Below are positions 17,978-28,300 of a DNA stretch of 64,000 nt, piece after piece (position 1 is the first letter of the stretch; each line of letters begins with the position of its first letter). Made by a program: the position numbers and the translations under genes. Below the pieces are notes generated by a model. That model worked only from the letters and a program-made list of their open reading frames with translations, ran no database searches and was not told the origin of the DNA. The stretch lies in contig JAZMZI010000011.1 of NCBI GenBank assembly GCA_045585895.1, positions 9,230 to 73,229 on the forward strand. Direction: 5' to 3'. Source of the DNA: SVTX01 sp045585895 (lineage in GTDB: Bacteria > Bacillota > Clostridia > Oscillospirales > CAG-272).

Positions 17978-19039
17978 TTAAATAAAAGGTCTTCTGTCCA
18001 GCACAAGCTTAAGAGGCTTGTCGGACACTATCTGACCGCGGAAGGTCTGCTGAAGCTCCGCGAGACAGCAGGACGCGCCAAAGAGGCAGTGAAGGTCGTT
18101 AAATCTATCGTTGAAGAAGCCGTTTTGAACGAAATAATCCTCCTTGGTGAGGTTTGCAACGTATTTCTTTGCAAAATCCCAAAGCTGAGCCATAGCCTCG
18201 TCGTGACGGTGGGGGGTCTGGCGGAGCGCTCTCGTCATGCAGAATACCCAGTCGATTTCAAGAAAATCACAGTACGTACCGAAAGTATCGGGCAATCCCT
18301 TGTTATAGAGATCGATACAACTGTCGACTACCTTTTCGGGGTACATCAAAGGCTGCTTTGCGTATTCGTGGTTAAAGAGGTAATGGAAGCCGCCCGCCAT
18401 ATACTGGAAAAGCACCGCCTGCTCTCCTATGCACATAGCGTGACCGTTCAGAGGAGCCTTATCGGCAACTCCCTTCTTCCAGAATCCCGTTACGGGGTCT
18501 GCGTTCTCTCTGAACCAAGCAAAGTAGTTCTCGGAGAACTCGGGGGTTATCTCGTCGGAGTTGACAAGCGCCGCATAAACGCCCGCGCCGAGGTGAGACT
18601 GACTCCAAGGCTTCTTCTGCCAATCGATGCCGTTTTCAAGAAGGTCGTAAAGCTCCTCACGGCTGTTGAGATATTTATGAAATTCCTTTATGGGGTAAAG
18701 GGGCTTGACGTCGAAAAGCTCTAATGCCGCGGAGCAGTGAGCCGTGGTGTGATATGCGTGATGGGTCTTTTCGTGGAAAAGTCCCGTTTCGGGGTCCTGC
18801 ATAGCTTGCAGAGCCGCGATCCTTGCGCGTCGGGTCTCCTCGTCACAGTAAAAATCGTTGATGGTATAAAGCAGATTCATCGCGTCGGCGCAGCCGTACT
18901 CGCTGACTCCCATTTCACGGGTCCCCTTTTCGTTCTGCCAGAGCCAGCGGCGGTATTCGCCGGGTCTGCCCTCTATCTCGTGGCGCTTGACCGCCTCTCT
19001 TATTCCTTCGATTATCGGCTGTATGTTCAACTGTTCCAT
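17978..19039 (-). CDS. Hypothetical protein, probable alpha/alpha-toroid fold
   Basis: 353 residues, soluble, no signal peptide. The sequence is helical and rich in aromatic residues, with repeated helical pairs such as DPETGLFHEKTHHAYHTT, QSHLGAGVYAALVNS and DPVTGFWKKG. The 'DPxTGxF/W' turns resemble those of prenyltransferase/squalene-cyclase or glycoside-hydrolase-like toroids. No catalytic signature is certain. ATG at 19039 is chosen; a GTG at 19048 is an equal alternative, since AGGACGG precedes both. It is a monocistronic gene with no informative neighbours. Confidence 0.6.
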   Translation of the reverse strand: MEQLNIQPIIEGIREAVKRHEIEGRPGEYRRWLWQNEKGTREMGVSEYGCADAMNLLYTINDFYCDEETRRARIAALQAMQDPETGLFHEKTHHAYHTTAHCSAALELFDVKPLYPIKEFHKYLNSREELYDLLENGIDWQKKPWSQSHLGAGVYAALVNSDEITPEFSENYFAWFRENADPVTGFWKKGVADKAPLNGHAMCIGEQAVLFQYMAGGFHYLFNHEYAKQPLMYPEKVVDSCIDLYNKGLPDTFGTYCDFLEIDWVFCMTRALRQTPHRHDEAMAQLWDFAKKYVANLTKEDYFVQNGFFNDRFNDLHCLFGASCCLAELQQTFRGQIVSDKPLKLVLDRRPFI

Positions 19040-19210
19040 AAATTTCACCGTCCTATTTGATTCGGAATACCTTCCGTGCCTTTATTTTAGCAAATAACTC
19101 CATTCCCGTCAAGGGATTTTCGGAAATTGTATTGAAATTTATACTTTTTCATTGTATAATTGTTACAATATTATTTTGAAATATTTATGCATCTTTTCGT
19201 TCAAAAAGGC

Positions 19211-19239
19211 TTGACAATCATATGACCGTGTGATATAAT
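19211..19239 (+). promoter_or_regulatory. Consensus sigma-A promoter
   Basis: TTGACA (19211-19216), 17 bases, TATAAT (19234-19239): a perfect consensus, 32 bases before the ATG at 19271. Strong, probably unregulated expression is expected for the following unknown gene. Confidence 0.85.
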
Positions 19240-19270
19240 TGTATTAACAATATCGTAAGGGGGATCGATA

Positions 19271-20596
19271 ATGAATATCACTGATCCGAGGCTAAAAAAA
19301 GCATTACCGTATATCAGAAATATCTACACCTCGCTTTTTGCATCCCTTTCCGCGCTTCTCTTTTCCTCTATCGTTTTCAACGGATATTACAACACCTATC
19401 TGTCTTTCGAGGCAGATCTGACCTACCCCGCAAAATCCCTTCTGCTGACGCTTTTGCCATTTGTCACGATATTGATCGTCTACGTAGTTTACGACTATTT
19501 CGACAACGTAGACCTTTTCAACAAAAAGGACTATTTTGAGGAAAAATCCAAAAAGCCTTTGATCTCAAGAACGCCGTATATCGTAAGCTTTGCTATTTCG
19601 ATGTTGTTTTCGACGCTTTTGCTGACATCAAGCTTTCACGTCGCGCTCGGCTTCTATTTTCCCATGATCAATATTGCCGTGGCAAGATTTTTGGCGGTAG
19701 CGGTTATGGCGGCACTGAGGCTGTTCCAGATATGGTCGCTTCAGGATAAATGGCAGACCGAGATTGAAAATCCCCTTTTCGTAGAAAAGGCTATGTTCAA
19801 GCGAAACCGAGACATGTACCTTTTCAAGCCGCATCAGTTAATACTCCAACCAATCGGATATTTCTTCGCGTTTTTGGCATTGAGCTTGTTGACCGGCAGT
19901 ATGATCATCCCCGGCATAATTTTGCCGGTATTGGTTACCGCCGTCAACTTTGCACTCACCCCCGATATGTGGTGGACGGTATTCAGCGTACCTGTAATTA
20001 TCGTCGCGATCGTAATAGCTATCCGCCTGATACACAACGTAAAAAGACGCCGTATCCTTTTGAAAAAGCTGAAGCAGATGCAAAAAGAGGGACTTGCGAG
20101 AGTTGAAATAAAGGGCTCGAAATATCTCAGCTCCACATTCATCACCCTGCCCTTGACCGTCAAGATAACCGACCGCGAGGGCGAAGTCTATAATTGCATC
20201 GTCGCCACCTGCGGCGAGATAAACGCCCCGATGTTCTTCAAAGAGGACGAATACTACGTTGAGCACGGTTTCCATTTGCGCGGCGGCGCGCTTATGTCAA
20301 GAGGCGGAACCTTTGCACAGGCAGTTGATATCAGCCAAATGGGCGGCAAGGAAAACCCAACCAATCTCATTTTCGGATTCCGAACTTCTCACAAGCTGAA
20401 GTTCCCCGAGATCGAAGGACACAAGGTGGTAATTCTCAATCCTACCCCCACCACGGCATATGCCGTTGACTTCCACTCGTATCGCTCTATCGACACGGGC
20501 GAGAATATGGGAAAATACACTCTCTACACGGCTACGGGTATTTTCAATCACGTTGAAAGACAGAGCCGTAAGACATTCCGCGACTACGATTATTGA
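19271..20596 (+). CDS. Unknown multi-pass membrane protein with soluble C-terminal domain
   Basis: 441 residues. About six hydrophobic segments lie between residues 20 and 260 (about 20-40, 55-75, 100-120, 130-150, 195-215 and 230-255). A basic stretch KRRRILLKKLKQMQKEG then leads to a cytoplasmic domain of about 170 residues rich in beta-strand-like sequence. No family is recognised. The gene has its own perfect promoter, starts after AAGGGGGAT and is alone; its original terminator is split by the IS element downstream. Confidence 0.7.
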   Translation: MNITDPRLKKALPYIRNIYTSLFASLSALLFSSIVFNGYYNTYLSFEADLTYPAKSLLLTLLPFVTILIVYVVYDYFDNVDLFNKKDYFEEKSKKPLISRTPYIVSFAISMLFSTLLLTSSFHVALGFYFPMINIAVARFLAVAVMAALRLFQIWSLQDKWQTEIENPLFVEKAMFKRNRDMYLFKPHQLILQPIGYFFAFLALSLLTGSMIIPGIILPVLVTAVNFALTPDMWWTVFSVPVIIVAIVIAIRLIHNVKRRRILLKKLKQMQKEGLARVEIKGSKYLSSTFITLPLTVKITDREGEVYNCIVATCGEINAPMFFKEDEYYVEHGFHLRGGALMSRGGTFAQAVDISQMGGKENPTNLIFGFRTSHKLKFPEIEGHKVVILNPTPTTAYAVDFHSYRSIDTGENMGKYTLYTATGIFNHVERQSRKTFRDYDY

Positions 20597-20664
20597 GTTT
20601 TATCTACTTGTTTTGCCCCGCTTTGGCGCAATGTCATTAAGATAAAATAATGACACAAAGAAAG

Positions 20665-20707
20665 ATGCACTTAACAACGCAGAGAAAGCGAAGTGAAGTG
20701 CATTTTT
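20665..20707. terminator. Hairpin downstream of the IS transposase
   Basis: ATGCACTT (20665-20672) pairs with AAGTGCAT (20696-20703), with T-rich sequence on both outer sides. It probably ends the transposase transcript and blocks readthrough. Confidence 0.5.
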
Positions 20708-20777
20708 CTTGTAAAAAGGCACGGTGAAAAGACAGACGAAAAAGTCTGTCAAAAAAAGTATTGCAAAAAGGAAGAAT

Positions 20778-22094
20778 TTATGGTATTCTGTATAAGAAGC
20801 TTGTTGTGGTTTTAGGAGAACCTCTTCGAGGGTTGGCGGACCCTTTACGAACAGGTAATAAATGCTGTAACAACAACGCTTCAATATTTTGCGGAGAAAT
20901 ATTTTTTAAGAAGAAATTGCGACAAACATGTACGGCGGCAGCGAAGTTGATTCTGTAAGAATGCTTTCTGTTTTTGTGCTTAACGACTACGTGTGAGGTA
21001 ATCAGTTCAGTGAAGTTGTACATAGTAAGTCTTGCAAAGACCTCTTGGAGAATATTCTCCGTTTTTTTAGAGTGAAAATAAGACAAGGCAAGCGAATACT
21101 TCAAGTCTCTGAAAGAGGTCTCGATTCCCCAACGCATAGCATAAAGCTCTTTTAATTCGGAAACAGAAAACTCATCCTCGGTTAAATTGGTAATAAGAAC
21201 CTCGTAAGTATCTTCGGAAAGCTTAAAGCGAACGACGCGAAACGAAAGATAATACGGTATTATTGGCACAGTCTTTCTTGTGGTTGACGGTAGAAAATCG
21301 AAGTAAACGGAGTGGGATAAATATTTCAAATTGCTTTTTTTAGCTTCATTTGTTTGCTTTCGTGTTAAACCCAAAGATATAAAAACATCGAATTCTTGGT
21401 CATTGGGCAGGTCTAACCCGGACAGAATACCATATCCATTACGATCTTTAAATCTAAACAAAAATTTTTGTCCCTTTTCAATGATGTGAGCGAGATTGTT
21501 GTAAGATTCATATCCTCTGTCGGCAATATAAATTGTTGGAACGGTCGATTTATCTCTATCCAACATCTCAACAAAAGCTTTGTGTTCATTTCCGCATCTG
21601 CTTTCTTGCACAACAGCATCGATATATATTTTTCTTTGTAAATCAAAAAGAGCGTTCAGATGGAAGAGATTGTACGGCTTCTGACCGTTCGCACCTTTGT
21701 AATAAGATCCCGGCTCATCTTTGTTTGTTGGCGTATGAAGATCTGATCCGTCAACAGCAAGTAAACGATAGCCTTTAAATAAAGCTTGTTCGTCAACAGA
21801 ATTGGTAAATGTATGAAACAGAGCCTGAAAAGCACTGTAATCAAGTTTGTTTCTCTGCTGAACGAATGCGGACACGGTGGGCATAGAGTTGCTTAAATTA
21901 AAATACTCCATAAGCTCCCCACGAAGAGATTTTCCCGTCATTGATAAAACTGATTTTAAGATTTGATCGAAGGGGAGCTTTCTTTCTCTTGTGAAATCCT
22001 TGCCCGGTTTTTTCGCAAACAGCTCGGGGTGTGCCGATATTTCGTTGATACATTTTTTCAATATTCTTTTGATGATCTTAGGTGTGTAATTCAT
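20778..22094 (-). CDS. IS4-family DDE transposase
   Basis: 438 residues from the ATG at 22094 (MNYTPKIIKRILKKC), preceded by AAGGAG. The DDE catalytic residues are visible: Asp in LLAVDGSDLHTP, Asp in IYIADRGYESYNN, and Glu in the YREK signature YAMRWGIETSFRDLK (Y-2-R-3-E-6-K), which is diagnostic of the IS4 family. The frame is intact, so the element is likely autonomous. An in-frame extension upstream to 22193 runs through the palindrome of the leader and is not used. Confidence 0.93.
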   Translation of the reverse strand: MNYTPKIIKRILKKCINEISAHPELFAKKPGKDFTRERKLPFDQILKSVLSMTGKSLRGELMEYFNLSNSMPTVSAFVQQRNKLDYSAFQALFHTFTNSVDEQALFKGYRLLAVDGSDLHTPTNKDEPGSYYKGANGQKPYNLFHLNALFDLQRKIYIDAVVQESRCGNEHKAFVEMLDRDKSTVPTIYIADRGYESYNNLAHIIEKGQKFLFRFKDRNGYGILSGLDLPNDQEFDVFISLGLTRKQTNEAKKSNLKYLSHSVYFDFLPSTTRKTVPIIPYYLSFRVVRFKLSEDTYEVLITNLTEDEFSVSELKELYAMRWGIETSFRDLKYSLALSYFHSKKTENILQEVFARLTMYNFTELITSHVVVKHKNRKHSYRINFAAAVHVCRNFFLKNISPQNIEALLLQHLLPVRKGSANPRRGSPKTTTSFLYRIP

Positions 22095-22136
22095 TGTGTT
22101 CTCCTTGTCAATAGTGGATTTGCCTCTATTAACAAG

Positions 22137-22170
22137 GGTCGATTTTATTAGCGAGCTAATAAAATCGACC
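22137..22170. repeat. Perfect 16-base palindrome in the transposase leader
   Basis: GGTCGATTTTATTAGC (22137-22152), GA, GCTAATAAAATCGACC (22155-22170). It lies 43 bases before the transposase ATG and would fold into a strong hairpin in the mRNA. Possible roles are an operator or protection from external transcription. Confidence 0.7.
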
Positions 22171-22224
22171 GCACACTTTTGCCTTTTTGTCAACCCCTTT
22201 TTCGAAATTTCTTTAACTTTTTTG

Positions 22225-22267
22225 CAAAAAAAAGAGCCAAGTCCATTTCTGAACTTGGTTCTTTTCT
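22225..22267 (-). terminator. Inward-facing terminator near the IS right end
   Basis: On the minus strand AAAAGAACCAAG pairs with CTTGGCTCTTTT (one G-U pair) and runs into eight T's. It would stop transcripts entering the transposase from the flanking gene, a protection device known from other IS elements. Confidence 0.65.
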
Positions 22268-22316
22268 TAACTTAATGACATTGGCCGAAGCGGGGGGCTT
22301 TTTCATATAGTTTAAA

Positions 22317-25300
22317 TTACTGTACGGGAGTGATAGTTACGTCGTCAAGATGATAAAGAACGATTACCTTGTCGGTCGAACCGTCGAGAACCGCACAAAC
22401 GTAGATGTCAAGAGGCTCCGTGGAATCCTTATATGCGGAAAGGTCGATTATGAGACCGTCACCCTGCCAACCGCCGTTCTTTTTCGTTGTGGCGTCATTG
22501 GTGAGGGGAACGTTACTCTTATTTGAGCCGCTGGTGATCATTGCGTCGCTTGCTTCGTACCAGTGACCCTGACAATCGTTCCAGGTCTGTCCGCCGTCAG
22601 CGGTCCAGACGTATTTGCTGACTCCTCCTTCAACTACAGACCAACCCTTAAGTCTTACCGCGTAGTCGTAGGTGGTGCCTTTGTTGGTGAACTGATAGGT
22701 TGTAACAGACGTGTATGAAGGCATAGTCATAGCAGAGCCGTTAGCTTTGATGTTAGCTGCTTCGTTTACAGAGTCGACCTGAGAGCCGAAATCAATAAGT
22801 ATTTCTTCGTATTCGGAGTTTTCATCCAAGATCGAAACGAAATCGCAGTTAACTTCCTCAAGAACGTAGAGAAGGATAAGCTTGTCGGTAGCTGCCTTGG
22901 GGACTGCCGCGACCGTAATATCGATGGATCCACTCTGAGCGGAGAGGTCTATAGTGAGACCCTTGCCCGAGCTTCCAGCCTGGAAGCTTCCGTTGGTGCG
23001 GGAATTTACCTGATCGGCGAAGGTCACGCCCGATCTGCTTTGCGCTGCGTTATAAACTGCGTCGCCTGCGGAATCTGCAGTGCCGATAAGTTGTGTCCAG
23101 GTCTTGCCTCCGTCGATGGAGTAAACGTATTTTTCAACGCCGCCGTCAGCGCAGCACCAACCCTGAAGCAACAGGGTTCCGACTCTTGACACGGTGCAAC
23201 CGTTAATTACGGTGACGCCGTTCTCACTGGAGTTGTTTCCCTTATTGATGTAAACTCCGTTAATGTAGTCAATGGCGGAAGCGAAGGGAACGTCGGTTGC
23301 CACCGTGTATCCCGACGAGGGATCGAGGTAGGGATTTTGGGCAGTAGCGGTGTTGACGTCGATCTTTGTTTGCTTGCTGCCTTCGAAGAGGGTAAGAGTA
23401 TCAACGCCGCCCTTTTCCATCTCACAGATGTCCTCGATGCTTGCGTAAATACCTGCGTAAGCGATATTGATGTGGGTATCTTCGTTGGTAAATTCCTTGT
23501 TGAATATATCGAAACGGAGGAATTTAGCCGAATACGTGCCGTCGGAGCCGGAGGTGAACTTAAGCGTGCTGATCTTAGAGAGATCAATAACTTCAACGTG
23601 CCATTCGCCGTCTTCAACCAACGAGTGATTGAAGCATTCGGAACCTACTACGGTAGTGCCCGCGGTACTGGTAAAGAACTGGAAATTGCCAACGGATTCT
23701 TTGTTGTCCGAGGGAACTCTGTACTTGATCACGAGATACTTGCCCGTCTCGGCAGAGCTGAGGCTGGTAAAGAGTGTAACGTAAGCCTCGGGAATAGGCT
23801 TTTCGGTCGTACCGACCTTACCGTAAATGTCAACGTAATCAACACCGTTTTCGTTCTTTACCTCGGAGGAACCGAAGAAGGAGAGACCGTTAACCTTTTC
23901 TGCGATATCGTTGTGATCGAAGGCAGTGTCGACGGGCGCGGGCTTTTCGGAGCAATTGATCTCTTCCATGCAGAAGAGAAGAACGAGAGAGGTGGGTTCT
24001 TTTACGGGAACTGCCGCAAAGATCACGTCTACCTTTCCTTCAACACCGTTAAGGTCGATCGTAAGACCGTTATCGTTTTGGAAACGACCGTTTGTTCTGG
24101 AAGCCTCGCGGTCGGAGAATTGAAAGCCCGAAGGACCTGCTTTGCCCTCAGCCGTTGTGAGGATAGCGTCATTGTTGGCTGTGGTTACGTCTATGGGAGT
24201 ACCTGCGCAGTCCTTCCAGGTCTTTCCTCCGTCGATAGAGTAAACGTATTTCTGGATACCGCCTTCAACGCAGCACCAACCCTGAACGAACAGAGTCTTG
24301 GTTTCGGGAAGCTTTATGCCGTTTATGGTGGTTACACCGCCGCCCTTGGAGCCTGCGGAGGATGCGCCGGGCTTAACTCCGTTTATATAGTCAAGGACAG
24401 AGCCGTAGGCGAGAGTGGACTGAGTATATCCCGATTCGGGATCAAGATAGGTCTTTATTATGACCTCTGCGGTTTCAACGTTGAGCTTGTTGGTCTGTCC
24501 TCCCTCAACGAAGTCAATGGTTTCAAACTTGCCCTCTTCAAGCTTGCATATCTCTCTGAGATCGGAATCAATACCGATATACGCGAAATCGATATGAACG
24601 TCGGGGTCGTTGAAACTCTTGTTGAAAATATCGAATCTTAATAATCTGGTCGTATAATTACCCGAGCCGTCTGCGATATAGCTGTTAAGACCTGCCTTTG
24701 AAAGATCAAAGACGACGACGTGCCATTCACCGTCCATTACGGGAGTGTAGCTGAAGTTGCCTGCCTCGGTTGCGTTGTTAGTCGTGGTACTGGTAAAGAA
24801 CTGGAATCCGCTGACAGGCTCACTGTTGGTATTGGGAACTCTGTACTTGACTACGAGATACTGTCCCATATTATCCTTGGCTTCGCTGTCGTAAAGAGTG
24901 CAGTAGCTTTCTCCGATATCCTTATTGGAGCTGACGTAAACGCTGGCGTAGAAGGTTCCGGGAGCATCCTCAAATTCATGCATCTCTACCTTTGAGAAGA
25001 AGTGACCCATCGCGGATATGGTCGACTGAAGCTCTTCGGGGTCGGTATAGATGTTGAGAAGGTTTTCGTTTTCGGGTGCGGTGGGATCGGAAGGCCAGCC
25101 CGCAAAATCCTCGTAAGCCGAAACGCGGAAGGTCTTGGACTCGGCGTTGGTCATATCCGTAACGAAGGAATAAGAGTAGGTTCCGTCCTCGTCATAATTG
25201 ACCATATATCCGTCGTAGTAGTGGTACAAGCCGTGTACGGGGTTATTCTTGGAGCTGATAACGTATTCAACCCAGTTACCGTTTTCGTCAAGTATCTCGA

Positions 25301-28300
25301 CCTTGGGGTTGGTAAGCTTTTCGAAGCCGTAAACTCTTATCGTAACGTTATTGATTCCGCCCGAGATCGTGAAGGTAGCGGTCTTGCCGTCTTTGCTCTT
25401 GATCTTGGGGAGGAAGGGACTGTCAAGCACTTCGTCGGTAGTGCTGGTGGCGGTAAGAGGATTGAGAAGAGTGTTTTCTCTTACGTCACGAACGTTTTTG
25501 TCCATATAGAGCGTTCCGTCGGGAAGAACGGTGCTGTAGGTATATTCGGTGTAACCGGTTGAATGAGGAGCGTTCAGTCTGTTGGCGGGATCGTCCTCGT
25601 ATTCCTGAGAGCCCCAAGGAAGGAGGATGGCGTTAATAGTTATCTTATCGCCTGCTTTGAATTCGATCGTGCCTGCCTCATTAAGAGTAAGGGAAACGTA
25701 ATCCTTGGGATTCTTGATGAGGAAGTTGTAATCCTTGTCTACACCGCCTATTTTGAAGCTTGAGTTGTAGATAAGGAAGGCAACGTTTGAGTATCCTTCG
25801 GCGCTGCCGTTGTCTCTGTACCAGTCGGGCATCATAAAGAAGGAGAAGTAGGGGCAATCGTCGCCGAGAATCTTCTCGGGAACTGCGGTCTCGTCCTGAT
25901 TGGAGTCGATCACCTGATATTCGTTGTTTTCGTCGAGATAACCTATCTTCTTATAAGTACCCTCGGGATTGTTGTCGGTTACTTCGTAGAATACAAAATT
26001 ATCCTTGAAGTTATTGATGGTAAGGTCCTCAAGAAACTCGTACTCCATAGTGTAGTAGGTTCTGTTTTCGTCGGTCTGGGGCATCTCCATATGAGTGTAA
26101 GTGATCTTTATCTTACCGTCGTCGGAGAGATTGTGCCATACTACCTCTGCGTAAGTGGGACCGTAAGAGGTAATGATATTTTCCTTACATTCGGACATAT
26201 AAGTATTGCCGTCTGCGTCGGTGTACTTGAGCCAGGTGTGCGCGCCGCTGCTGTTATGCTGAGGCTGAGACTTCCAGTAGGGAGCCGACATACTTCTGAA
26301 GTCGGGGAGAGTGGAGCTGTTGGTCTTGCCAACGTTTACCATTCCCAACCAAGGAAGAATACAGTTGGTCTCGGTAACACCCGTGGAGAGGTGGTAGTAA
26401 GGACAGTGGAAGGGAATCTGAGAGAGCTGCTTCAAGGGGAAGTTACCCCAGTTTTGATAAAGATTTATGAGCGTGTAGGTGTATCTTACGTTCTGCGACA
26501 ATGAGAGGCAGAAGATAGCCTCGGAGAAGGTGGGGTCGTCTATATTGTAAAGGTTCCTTTCGCCCGTTGCCTCGGAGAAGTTTTTGATTACCTCTATCGG
26601 AACGGGAAGAAGCATCATATCCTTATCCATAAGGGTCGCACATTCAAGAAGTCCGCTTGAGCCCGAGGTCATAATATAGATGTCTCTGTCTATATCGGAG
26701 CGGATCTGGAAGTTGACCTTATAGTTTTTCTGAGGATTGTTGTAGGGAGCGTAGAAGCCTCCGATAGGAGTTGCTATCTTGAGGATATAAATACCTCTGA
26801 TAGGATCGTATCGGTCGAAGGATGCACCGTCGGAGTTGAATTCCGAAATGCTGACTCTCTGAGAAATAAGGGGATGGCGCTCAAATCCCGTTTCCTTAAG
26901 GAATTCGGCAAAATCGTGATTTTCATCGGTGTAGACTCTTTGAGCGAGATAGAAATCGTTGCCGTTGTTTTTAACACCGTCAGCATGTATGTAGTTATCG
27001 TTTTCGTCCTTCTTTTCGGTATTTATCGAGGGAATGATAACGCCCTCGGTACCATCTGCAAGTACGGGAGTTCTCGTTTGCTCGATAACGTACATGCCGT
27101 CCTTCTCGGTTACCTTGATGTTACCCGCGGCGGGATCGTCGGGAAGAATAAATCCGAAAATACCAGCCTCGGTTACGTCAAAGCCGACTGCTACGACGTC
27201 GTCCCAGGAGAAGCCTGCGTCGAGAGAGGTGTAGGTCTTATCGTCCTTGGTAACGATCATAAGCTTGGAGACCGTAGAAGTAGCTATCTCGGTGAGCATA
27301 CCCACTTCTTTGATATCCTCAGTTCTCTGTGTTACCGCAAACTGGATAGCGTGGTGCATCTTGTTGGAGTAAACGTGGAAGTGACGGTTGATGCTGAGGG
27401 AAGCGGGGTAATCCATAGCCTTTCCGAGAGTGATGCTCTGGATGACCAGACCGTCGCCGACTTCGCCGTTGGGGTCGAAGCGGATTCCCTTAAGCGTAGT
27501 TGCGTCGGTATATCCGGGAAGCTTGTCAAGAGAGATGTAATACGCGTGGAATTCTCCGTCATTTACAAAGTAAATGTTCGTTGACTGCGTTGGGTCAAAG
27601 TCGTTTCCCGTATCGACCCAGAACTGCGCTCCCGTGGTCGAGCCTACGGTCTTGGCTACGATAACGATAGCATTGTTATCGGCAGTAGCGTAGCTGAAAT
27701 TATTCTTGAATGAAAAATACGGGTCGGCACTCTTGCCTTCCTCGGGCTCAAGGATCTCGTAAAAGTAGGTGATAATGCCGTTTTCATCCTTTATTATGTC
27801 ACCGTTTGCATCCCTTACGTAGTTAGGTTGTATTTGCTGCTTGTACGAGGAAGTAAACTGGGTTCTGAGATTAATGTGATTGGGATCTCCGAGGTTATAC
27901 TCTTTTGCGGCAAAGTTCTGGAATTCGAACAAGCCCTGATAGTAGTAATAACCGAATCGGTAGAGGTTAGCCTCTGCGCTCTTGGTGGAGCCCGAAGCGT
28001 AGTAGGTGTTTCCGCTGTTCATACGAACGAAAACGTCCATAGTGTTCTGGATGTAAGGAACACCCTGAGTGTTCTTGATGGACTCTACGAGCTGGGGCGC
28101 TTTGTAGGAGCGCGCGTAGTTCATAGTCATCTCGAGGTTCTGAATGCTGTAGTGAGTACGGCTTGCGTCGGTAAAGTACGCCTGTACTCCGTTGGCAAGG
28201 GAATTGGACATCTGAACGAGAGTGTCGTTCTGAACCTCTAAAGAGCTTTGATCCTTAGGCTTGGTGGTTTCTTCGGGAGCGTTAGTGTCGCTACCTTCGG

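Larger units (their letters stand above)
20629..22283 (-). mobile_element. IS4-family insertion sequence, complete (copy 1)
   Basis: A 1655-base element bounded by 13-base perfect terminal inverted repeats: CAATGTCATTAAG at 20629-20641 and its complement at 22271-22283. It carries one transposase gene on the minus strand. The first 117 bases are identical to those of the partial copy at the right edge, which fixes the left boundary. No clear target duplication is seen; the flanks are inverted rather than direct repeats because the target is a terminator hairpin. Identical copies suggest recent activity. Confidence 0.9.
20615..22302 (+). terminator. Terminator hairpin of the 19271 gene, split by an IS insertion
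   Basis: The left flank of the IS reads GCCCCGCTTTGGCG (20615-20628) and the right flank GCCGAAGCGGGGGGCTTTTT (22284-22303). Joined, they form CCCCGCTT / AAGCGGGG plus a T-run, a normal intrinsic terminator. The IS sits in its loop. Confidence 0.6.

Noticed and set aside
20629..22283. Target-site duplication of the IS
   Set aside because: The flanks GGCG and GCCG are inverted, not direct, repeats and are explained by the terminator hairpin.
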